A stretch of DNA of 5,402 nt from Flavobacteriaceae bacterium. Its GTDB lineage: Bacteria > Bacteroidota > Bacteroidia > Flavobacteriales > Flavobacteriaceae. The DNA is taken from positions 1-5,402 of the forward strand of contig JALWYP010000331.1 of assembly GCA_026992695.1 (NCBI GenBank), in the 5' to 3' direction. Shown here piece after piece: positions 1 through 5,402 of the stretch (the stretch's first letter is position 1; each line of letters begins with the position of its first letter). The notes under the pieces were generated by a model. It was given only the letters and a program-made list of their open reading frames with translations. It did not search any database and was not told where the DNA came from. The translations under genes and the position numbers were made by a program.

Positions 1-911
1 AAGATATATGGCTAAACGAAGGCTTTGCAACTTACCTTGCTGCTTTGGTTGTTGAAGATTTTGACGGAGAGACGGCTTTTAAAGACCTACGCTCTGCTTA
101 TGTAGATTATATAACCTCCGACCCAAACGGATCTGTTTATGTTCCTGCACAAGACACACTAAATGTAAGTAGAGTATTTAACGGAAGACTGTCCTACCGA
201 AAAGGAGCAATGGTACTGCATATGCTTCGGAAAAAATTAAGCGACGCTACTTTTTATTCGGCATTGCGAGCCTATTTAAGCGATGTAAATTTTGCTTACA
301 ATTATGCTAAAACAGAAGAATTTAAAAATAAATTAGAAACCGAAACCGGAGAAAACCTCACCGAATTTTTTAACGATTGGGTGTATGGAGAAGGATACCC
401 AAGCTACGAAGTACTTTGGAATCAACCCTCTTCTAATACAGTTTTTATCAGATTAAGTCAAACACAAAGTAACAACTCAGTTTCTTTTTTTGAAGCTCCC
501 GTACCTGTTAGAATAGTAGGTACAAACGGAGAAAGTTTAGACGTAACATTAGAAAACACATATAACCAACAAAGTTTTTTAGAAAATGTAAACTTTACGG
601 TTGCTACTGTATTAATAGATCCCGATGTACACCTCATTACAAGGAACAATACAGTAACATTAGGAAATAAAACGTGGATAAACGAAAAAGAAATCTTCCT
701 ATATCCCAATCCATCTTCGACAACTCTTTACATAAAGAAACCGGAATTCATCAAGCTAAAAAGCATCGATTTATTTACGCTGCAAGGTATTTTGGTTCAA
801 CATTGGAAAGATAAAAAACAAATAAATATTAGTAAACTGCAATCGGGAATGTATTTTGTAAAACTAACAACGCAAAGCGGAACAGTAACAAAGCGTTTTA
901 TCAAAAATTAA
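1..911 (+). CDS. M1-family zinc metallopeptidase with T9SS sorting domain (5' partial)
   Basis: This is the C-terminal part of a secreted gluzincin aminopeptidase of the M1 family, 302 residues visible, with the first whole codon at position 3. The frame is already open at the left edge. Residues 3-8 read WLNEGF, the M1 segment whose Glu (residue 6) is the third zinc ligand; the HExxH motif should lie just upstream, outside the window. SYRKGA at residues 64-69 carries the Tyr (65) matching the catalytic transition-state tyrosine of M1 enzymes. DWVYGEGYP (about 125-133) is also typical of the family. A beta-rich segment follows. From about residue 233 (LYPNP) to the C-terminal KRFIKN there is a type A T9SS sorting domain, which implies export across the outer membrane and removal of the tail. 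There is no ERAP-like long C-terminal domain. The TTG at 45 is not the start. Family call is firm; natural substrate is unknown. Confidence 0.93.
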   Translation, partial: DIWLNEGFATYLAALVVEDFDGETAFKDLRSAYVDYITSDPNGSVYVPAQDTLNVSRVFNGRLSYRKGAMVLHMLRKKLSDATFYSALRAYLSDVNFAYNYAKTEEFKNKLETETGENLTEFFNDWVYGEGYPSYEVLWNQPSSNTVFIRLSQTQSNNSVSFFEAPVPVRIVGTNGESLDVTLENTYNQQSFLENVNFTVATVLIDPDVHLITRNNTVTLGNKTWINEKEIFLYPNPSSTTLYIKKPEFIKLKSIDLFTLQGILVQHWKDKKQINISKLQSGMYFVKLTTQSGTVTKRFIKN

Positions 912-936
912 ATAAAAAGTTCTGTTTTCGCTATTT

Positions 937-1101
937 GCGTTAGGGATAGAAACGGCATCCCCTAATGGTTTTTTGTTTAAAATATTATTTTTTACTATGG
1001 TTTATTTTATGCTATAAAAAAACAAATTATAAAGTATGCCATTAGGGATATAGTGAATAGCCCGACCTCCCGACACCAAAGGTCGTCGGGGGGAAACGCC
1101 C
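937..1101 (+). ncRNA. Putative structured RNA element, flavo-1-like intergenic motif
   Basis: This non-coding stretch between the peptidase and rseP has the look of a folded RNA. GCGT (937-940) can pair with ACGC (1096-1099) and close the element. ATCCCCTAATGG (957-968) pairs with CCATTAGGGAT (1039-1049) with one bulged C, enclosing an AT-rich arm. A GC-rich hairpin at 1067-1092 has 8 bp (one G-T), a bulged C, 3 bp and an AAA loop. From memory, the flanking blocks GGGATAGAAACGGCATCC and ATAGCCCGACC with a final ACGCCC resemble a motif repeated in intergenic regions of many Flavobacteriia, possibly the one named flavo-1. I could not check this by covariance search. Strand is inferred from the remembered motif. 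No T-run follows the last hairpin, so it is not a simple terminator. Its function is unknown; it could be an RNA gene, a cis element in the rseP leader, or a dispersed repeat. Confidence 0.55.
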
Positions 1102-1120
1102 AAAAAAATGTTAATAAATT

Positions 1121-1154
1121 AACAACTTAAGGCTTTAAATAGCTTAAAGTTGTT
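1121..1154. repeat. Inverted repeat overlapping the rseP promoter region
   Basis: AACAACTTAAG (1121-1131) is answered by CTTAAAGTTGTT (1143-1154), an 11-bp inverted repeat with one extra A in the right arm and an 11-base AT-rich centre. The right arm ends inside the start of the putative -7 element of rseP. It could be a binding site for a dimeric regulator or a transcript hairpin if transcription begins upstream. AT-rich intergenic DNA makes such repeats by chance, so the role is inference. Confidence 0.4.
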
Positions 1155-1161
1155 ATTTTTG
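1134..1161 (+). promoter_or_regulatory. Candidate Bacteroidota sigma promoter of rseP
   Basis: TATTTTTG at 1154-1161 matches the Bacteroidota -7 consensus TAnnTTTG exactly, 23 bases before the rseP ATG. The -33 part is weak: TTT at 1134-1136 is 17 bases upstream, without the usual following G. If used, transcription would start near 1166-1170 and leave a leader of under 20 bases, too short for a ribosome site of the E. coli kind, which this group generally lacks. Confidence 0.5.
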
Positions 1162-1184
1162 TGCTTTTAATTTAAAAAAAACGT

Positions 1185-2513
1185 ATGAGTCCGTTTGCTG
1201 TTAAAGCCATTCAATTATTGTTAAGTTTATCCTTACTTATTATTTTACATGAGTTAGGACATTTTATACCCGCCAAAATTTTTAAAACCAGAGTTGAAAA
1301 ATTCTTCTTGTTTTTTGATGTAAAATTTTCACTGTTTAAAAAGAAAATAGGCGAAACCGTTTACGGAATAGGTTGGTTACCTCTTGGAGGTTATGTGAAG
1401 ATTTCGGGGATGATTGACGAAAGTATGGATAAAGAACAAATGGCGCAACCCCCTAAACCATGGGAGTTTAGAAGCAAACCCGCTTGGCAACGTCTCATCA
1501 TTATGCTTGGTGGAGTTACCGTTAATGTGCTTGTGGCTTTTGTTATTTACGCAGGCATCCTTCATTTTTACGGAAAGGATGTAATTACTAACGATAAATT
1601 ACCACACGGATTTGCCGTTTCGGAAGTTATTAAACCTTATGGTTTTAAAGACGGTGATAAAATTTTAGCTGTAAACGGAAAACCCCTTGAAAATGTTATG
1701 GATATAAACCGTTATCTATTTTTAAGAGATGTAAAGACGGTTGAAGTTCAACACAATGACGGAACCAAACAAGTAATTGATGTACCCGAAGATATAGGAC
1801 AACAACTTTTTAAAAAAGATGCATTACGCCCTTTTGAGCCTATTAGAGAAGCCGTAATAGACACTGTTTTGCCAGATTATCCGGCAGCAAAAGCAGGATT
1901 GAAAAAAGGAGATAAGATAATTTCGGTAAACGGCAAAAAAACGGCTTACTGGAATCAATTTACAAAAGCTGTTACCAAAGAGAAAAACAAAAAAATAACT
2001 GTTGTAATTTCCAGAAATAATACCATAGATACGCTACAGGTTACTCCAACCGAAGAAGGAAAAATTGGAGTATCTAATTTTGCAAAAGACATACTTGGTG
2101 CAACCACACACATTAGCTATGGTTTAGGCGAAAGTATTACAAAAGGAGTGCAATATGGTATTGATACTTTAAAAGATTATATCAGCCAGTTTAAATTTGT
2201 ATTTACCGCTAAAGGTGCTAAACAAGTAGGTGGTTTTGGAGCTATAGGCAATATGTTTCCGCCGGTTTGGGATTGGCTCAGTTTTTGGGAAACCACCGCT
2301 TTTATATCAATTGTTTTGGCATTTATGAATATTTTACCAATTCCGGCATTAGACGGTGGTCATGTGATGTTTTTGCTCTATGAAATTATTACCGGCAGAA
2401 AACCCAATGAAAAAGTAATGGAATACGCTCAAATAGCCGGATTCATCTTTTTAATTGTTTTGGTATTATTAGCCAATGGTAACGATATATATCGCTGGTT
2501 ATTTGGCGGATAA
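1185..2513 (+). CDS. rseP: RseP-type site-2 intramembrane zinc metalloprotease
   Basis: This complete 442-residue M50 protease cleaves transmembrane substrates within the inner membrane. In E. coli RseP cuts the anti-sigma factor RseA after DegS and also clears signal peptides; in Bacteroidota the substrate is inferred only to be an anti-sigma factor or signal peptide. HELGH at residues 22-26 lies in the first membrane helix (about 5-27), giving the zinc-binding His pair and catalytic Glu23. WLPLGGYVKISGM (64-76) is the re-entrant beta-loop region of the family. A second helix spans about 103-125 with the GGVTVN motif. Two PDZ domains follow, about 141-208 and 222-298; GDKILAVNG and GDKIISVNG are the matching cores. 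Helices at about 371-388 and 414-431 carry PALDGGH (387-393), with Asp390 as the third zinc ligand. ANGND near the C-terminus is typical of Bacteroidota members. The ATG at 1185 gives a normal short N-terminus just before the first helix. It appears to have its own promoter. Confidence 0.97.
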   Translation: MSPFAVKAIQLLLSLSLLIILHELGHFIPAKIFKTRVEKFFLFFDVKFSLFKKKIGETVYGIGWLPLGGYVKISGMIDESMDKEQMAQPPKPWEFRSKPAWQRLIIMLGGVTVNVLVAFVIYAGILHFYGKDVITNDKLPHGFAVSEVIKPYGFKDGDKILAVNGKPLENVMDINRYLFLRDVKTVEVQHNDGTKQVIDVPEDIGQQLFKKDALRPFEPIREAVIDTVLPDYPAAKAGLKKGDKIISVNGKKTAYWNQFTKAVTKEKNKKITVVISRNNTIDTLQVTPTEEGKIGVSNFAKDILGATTHISYGLGESITKGVQYGIDTLKDYISQFKFVFTAKGAKQVGGFGAIGNMFPPVWDWLSFWETTAFISIVLAFMNILPIPALDGGHVMFLLYEIITGRKPNEKVMEYAQIAGFIFLIVLVLLANGNDIYRWLFGG

Positions 2514-2543
2514 AAAAAGATGAAAAGAATTTTTAAAAAATCG

Positions 2544-2574
2544 TTTGTTGCAGATAAAAAATAAATTATATTTG
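2544..2574 (+). promoter_or_regulatory. Bacteroidota-type promoter of the tRNA-Asn gene
   Basis: TTTG at 2544-2547 and TATATTTG at 2567-2574 are separated by 19 bases, an exact fit to the TTTG / TAnnTTTG promoter used by the primary sigma factor of Bacteroidota. Transcription would start around 2580, about 15-20 bases before the mature tRNA 5' end, leaving a short 5' leader for RNase P. It lies 30 bases after the rseP stop codon, so the tRNA is an independent unit. Confidence 0.8.
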
Positions 2575-2596
2575 CATCCGCTAAAAGCGAATAACT

Positions 2597-2670
2597 TCCT
2601 CTTTAGCTCAGTTGGTTAGAGCACCTGACTGTTAATCAGGGTGTCCTTGGTTCGAGTCCAAGAAGAGGAG
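2597..2670 (+). tRNA. tRNA-Asn (anticodon GTT)
   Basis: This is a complete 74-base tRNA cloverleaf. The acceptor arms TCCTCTT (2597-2603) and AAGAGGA (2663-2669) pair over 7 bp, with G2670 as discriminator. The D stem is GCTC/GAGC with an AGTTGGTTA loop. The anticodon stem CCTGA/TCAGG (2624-2628, 2636-2640) holds the loop CTGTTAA, so the anticodon at 2631-2633 is GTT, reading the Asn codons AAC and AAT. The T stem CTTGG/CCAAG carries the TTCGAGT loop. The variable loop is 5 bases. The 3' CCA is not encoded (GCAA follows), so it must be added by CCA nucleotidyltransferase. Confidence 0.98.
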
Positions 2671-2672
2671 CA

Positions 2673-2708
2673 AAAAAATCCAATCTATTTAGTTAGGTTG
2701 GATTTTTT
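2673..2708 (+). terminator. Intrinsic terminator of the tRNA-Asn unit
   Basis: AAAAAATCCAATCT (2673-2686) pairs with AGGTTGGATTTTTT (2695-2708) over 14 bp with one G-T wobble and an 8-base loop. The T-run within and after the 3' arm, continuing as GTTTTT, gives a classic Rho-independent terminator two bases after the tRNA. The A-run on the left means it could also stop transcription arriving from the other strand. Confidence 0.85.
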
Positions 2709-2714
2709 GTTTTT

Positions 2715-2879
2715 AAAGGAATAATTTTATTTCTTATTAAAACACGATAATTAGCACAAGGGCACTAAAATTTTTATGTAAAAAGTAAACTAAAATAAGT
2801 TATATATTTACAAAATAATGAAATGGATGTTTTCAAATGAGAAACTATAGTTCGTTTACCATTTAATGTGAATAGTGAC
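2715..2879 (+). promoter_or_regulatory. AT-rich leader of the sensor kinase gene, weak -7-like element
   Basis: No gene of normal size lies here. TATATTTA at 2803-2810 matches TAnnTTTG at all fixed positions but the last; no convincing -33 TTTG stands 17-21 bases upstream, so a promoter here is only a guess. Between 2818 and 2871 several tiny ATG-led frames occur, each ending before the kinase coding frame: 10 codons from 2818, 5 from 2823, 9 from 2837, and one at 2866. They lie in frames other than that of the kinase. Confidence 0.3.
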
Positions 2880-5402
2880 TTGAAATTATCAAAACTAAAA
2901 TCAAGAATATTATTTTTTCTAATTCTTTTATTGGAAACAGGAAGACTATTTTCTCAAGATAATTCAACAATAAATAACCTAGAAGTATCAACAAAAACCT
3001 ATAATGAAATAGATGGATTTTCTATTTATAGGGCAAGCTCGATGTTATTTGATAATGAAGATTGGCTTTGGATTTCAGGAATAAGCCTAGAGCTATCTAA
3101 TGATAATAAACAGCAGCGTAAGGTCTTGATACAAAGATTTAGCGGATCCATTTTTCAAACCATCAGCCTTCCTGAATTTTTACCAAGTGCTCCAAAAGAT
3201 ATTAAATTGTATAAACGAAGCGATGGTCAATTTTATGTCTTGTTTCAGAATAGTCAATATACTAAATTGGCAATACTCAATCCAAAAACCTTAGTCTTTA
3301 TAGAAATTGAAATTCCCAAGGTCGAACAAGTTCATCAACTCTACTTCTTTCCAAACAAGTCTTCATATAGGATTTTGATAAGCTATAAAGATTCAAAAGT
3401 AGTGATGTATGATCTAGATAAAACGGGGTTCTCCAACCTAAGACCCATCTCATTTTTTGATCATTTTTCAAAGAATAATCATCCCCATTTTAATCAACTT
3501 ATTTCTTTCAATAACCACTTTATTTTGAGTGATGAACAAAGCGGAGCACATCTATTTTTTAATGATGGAACCTACATAAAAACAATTACTCTAGATGATT
3601 TAGGCAAGGAAGATAGAACATTAGATTATATGATGTTTTTGACCGAAAGCCTTGTAAAGGATGGTATGGTTTTTATTCAATTTAAAGAAGTCCCAGGCTA
3701 TTTTAAGTACCATCCCAAAACATACCGTTTTGAAAGAGCTAACCCTTTTGAAAACGATACTTTTTCTGAAGAAGCAATAAGCACAACCAACAGTGTTTTT
3801 GTAGATAAAAATAACGTGAAACTAAGACAGGTACAAACAAATGAAGGGTTTAAGTTGATTCGGTATGATGAAAGCGGAAAGCAAAACTGGAGTCAATTTG
3901 TATCAATAAGTGATTTTACAACGGTACAATCTCGTAATTTGAATGAGGAGCTTTTTTGGGTGCATACAGGAGTTTTAAATCAAATTACCTTTAAGAAGAA
4001 ATCAACCAAGGTATTCCTTCCGGAAGAAAGTATTAGAGCCATACATCAAGTTTCAACAAATGAACTCATTGTTGCAACTGAAGGCAGAGGTTGGTTTCTT
4101 ATAAACACCAAAACTGAAACAACAACTCCTGTACCTACAACCTTTAATGGCGAACCCTTTTTAATAAATCGAAGTCATGCCATTTTTGATGGTGGCAATG
4201 TGTTTTGGAGCAGTAATAGCAAAGGACTCGTCCAAATTAACAAACAAACTAATGCGGTGCGTACTTTTATAAAGTATCCTGTTGCAGCTATGATTGAAGA
4301 TACCAACTACATTTATATTGGTACTCATCATCATAATTTGTTGAGGTTTGACAAAGCGAAGAAGAACTATGATATTCTTGCTTCAACTAAAGAATACAGT
4401 GTACAGGGATTACTAAAAATAGGAGACCGTATTTACTTAACAACAAATAAAGGCTTAGTCATTTATGATAATGGAGTCACTCAATTGGTACTTCCGGAAG
4501 AAATAGAAACCGAGAGTGATCGTCTTTTAATTGCAATTGCCCAACATAAAATCTACGGCTTGTTATTAGGAAGTGCTTCGGGTAATTTATATCAATACAA
4601 TACCAAATCTAATACCTTTAAGCTGCTATATAAGGATGAATTAGGAGCAAGCATTGCAACCATCCTTTTTGATCATCAAGACCGAATTTGGTTAAACACT
4701 TATCAAGGTATTGTTTGTTTTGATCCTGAAAAAAATACGACTACCCGATTTTCTATTGCAGACGGATTGGCGTTTAACGAATCAAATAGATACAGTGCTA
4801 TAAAAACGAGTGATGGACATTTTGCAGTAGGATCGCTGAAAGGATTGACCTATTTTCATCCCAATGAGATTTTTAAAAAACCAGTAAATGCAAATTTAAA
4901 GCTCGTTTCTATGTCCTATTTTGATAAAAAGAAAGGTAAAGAAATTAGCCAATTGGCATCACAATCTTTAGAAGCAATTAAAGAAATAAAACTCCCCCCA
5001 GAAAACAGAAATTTAAACTTAGAATTTAGTTTGTTAGGAAAATATGATGCTTTAGATGCTACTTATCGTTATCGTCTAAACAAAAATTCTTGGATAAATT
5101 TAGGGAACAAAACCGAATTAAATCTTTTTAATTTAGGTGCAGGAGACTATACCTTAGAGTTTGAAGCACTTGACACAACTCAAAATAGAATAGGAACTCC
5201 CGTATTTCTTAAAATAATTGCAGGAGAATTTTTCTATAAAACAAACTGGTTCTATTTTGGAGGCACATTACTTTTAATTGCAATTGGTTTTTGGTTCTTT
5301 AGAGACCAGCGTCAAAAATTTAAACAAAAGGAACTTTTTTCACAGCAAATTATTCAGTCGCAAGAGTCTGATCGTTCTCGCGTTGCTAAGGAGCTTCATG
5401 AC
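2880..5402 (+). CDS. Propeller / Y_Y_Y sensor histidine kinase (3' partial)
   Basis: This is the sensor of a two-component system; 841 codons are visible and the frame runs off the right edge. Residues 1-26 form a signal peptide (KLSKLKSR, a hydrophobic core, then LFSQ before Asp). About 27-662 are periplasmic beta-propeller, with Reg_prop-like blades such as DRIWLNTYQGI (601-611) and the usual closing segment from DGLAFNESN (628 on) to GLTYFHP. A Y_Y_Y domain covers about 708-782. One membrane helix lies at about 790-807, followed by a cytoplasmic linker and ESDRSRVAKELHD, the HisKA_3 box. The phosphoacceptor His is residue 840 (5397-5399). The HATPase_c domain, and any fused receiver, lie outside. 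HisKA_3 kinases usually signal to NarL/LuxR-type regulators. The ligand is unknown; polysaccharide sensing is common for related propellers but unsupported here. No ATG start fits: the TTG at 2880 gives MKLSK, and a GTG at 2868 would add four residues. The upstream stop is at 2838. Confidence 0.9.
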   Translation, partial: MKLSKLKSRILFFLILLLETGRLFSQDNSTINNLEVSTKTYNEIDGFSIYRASSMLFDNEDWLWISGISLELSNDNKQQRKVLIQRFSGSIFQTISLPEFLPSAPKDIKLYKRSDGQFYVLFQNSQYTKLAILNPKTLVFIEIEIPKVEQVHQLYFFPNKSSYRILISYKDSKVVMYDLDKTGFSNLRPISFFDHFSKNNHPHFNQLISFNNHFILSDEQSGAHLFFNDGTYIKTITLDDLGKEDRTLDYMMFLTESLVKDGMVFIQFKEVPGYFKYHPKTYRFERANPFENDTFSEEAISTTNSVFVDKNNVKLRQVQTNEGFKLIRYDESGKQNWSQFVSISDFTTVQSRNLNEELFWVHTGVLNQITFKKKSTKVFLPEESIRAIHQVSTNELIVATEGRGWFLINTKTETTTPVPTTFNGEPFLINRSHAIFDGGNVFWSSNSKGLVQINKQTNAVRTFIKYPVAAMIEDTNYIYIGTHHHNLLRFDKAKKNYDILASTKEYSVQGLLKIGDRIYLTTNKGLVIYDNGVTQLVLPEEIETESDRLLIAIAQHKIYGLLLGSASGNLYQYNTKSNTFKLLYKDELGASIATILFDHQDRIWLNTYQGIVCFDPEKNTTTRFSIADGLAFNESNRYSAIKTSDGHFAVGSLKGLTYFHPNEIFKKPVNANLKLVSMSYFDKKKGKEISQLASQSLEAIKEIKLPPENRNLNLEFSLLGKYDALDATYRYRLNKNSWINLGNKTELNLFNLGAGDYTLEFEALDTTQNRIGTPVFLKIIAGEFFYKTNWFYFGGTLLLIAIGFWFFRDQRQKFKQKELFSQQIIQSQESDRSRVAKELHD

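Noticed and set aside
45..47. TTG as a possible start of the peptidase gene
   Set aside because: The frame continues upstream to the window edge and includes the conserved M1 WLNEGF motif, so the gene begins outside the window.
458..709. Open frame of about 83 codons on the minus strand inside the peptidase gene
   Set aside because: It is antisense to a strongly supported M1 coding region, has no recognisable domain, and looks like a shadow of the real frame.
1067..1101. GC-rich hairpin as a Rho-independent terminator
   Set aside because: The hairpin is followed by GAAACGCCC and an A-run, with no T-run on the + strand, and on the minus strand the T-run precedes rather than follows the hairpin.
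1377..1565. Open frame of about 62 codons on the minus strand inside rseP
   Set aside because: It is antisense to conserved rseP codons, with no domain and no promoter; a shadow frame.
2597..2670. tRNA-Asn as the attachment site of an integrated element
   Set aside because: I found no second copy of the tRNA 3' end in the window and no integrase. The tRNA has its own intact promoter and terminator.
3042..3044. First in-frame ATG of the sensor kinase as its start
   Set aside because: Starting here would remove a clear signal peptide and the first propeller residues, which are in the same uninterrupted frame.

Overview
The window looks like chromosomal DNA from a member of the Bacteroidota, most likely class Flavobacteriia. 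Five things point there: AT-rich DNA; promoter elements of the TTTG / TAnnTTTG type; no Shine-Dalgarno sequences; a secreted peptidase with a type IX secretion (T9SS) type A sorting domain; and a hybrid-style periplasmic propeller / Y_Y_Y histidine kinase. Nothing in the sequence fixes genus or species.

Layout, left to right, all on the + strand. (1) Positions 1-911 hold the 3' part of an M1-family zinc metallopeptidase ending in a T9SS sorting domain; its start and HExxH motif lie before the window. (2) Positions 912-1184 have no gene. They hold a structured element (about 937-1101) that resembles a recurring flavobacterial intergenic RNA-like motif, then an inverted repeat and a -7 promoter element directly before the next gene. 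(3) Positions 1185-2513 encode a complete RseP-type site-2 intramembrane protease with two PDZ domains. (4) A textbook Bacteroidota promoter (2544-2574) drives a tRNA-Asn(GTT) gene (2597-2670), closed by a strong intrinsic terminator (2673-2708). (5) After an AT-rich leader, a large open frame runs from about 2880 off the right edge. It encodes a sensor histidine kinase: signal peptide, periplasmic beta-propeller, Y_Y_Y domain, one membrane helix, and a HisKA_3 phosphoacceptor box cut off just after the His-Asp pair.

The genes appear to be separate transcription units rather than one operon. They share a cell-envelope theme: a secreted peptidase, a membrane protease and a periplasm-sensing kinase. 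No functional link between them is shown. I see no mobile element, CRISPR array or clear new multi-gene system. The parts most worth a second look are the 937-1101 element, with its mutually exclusive pairings, and the unusual leader of the kinase gene.
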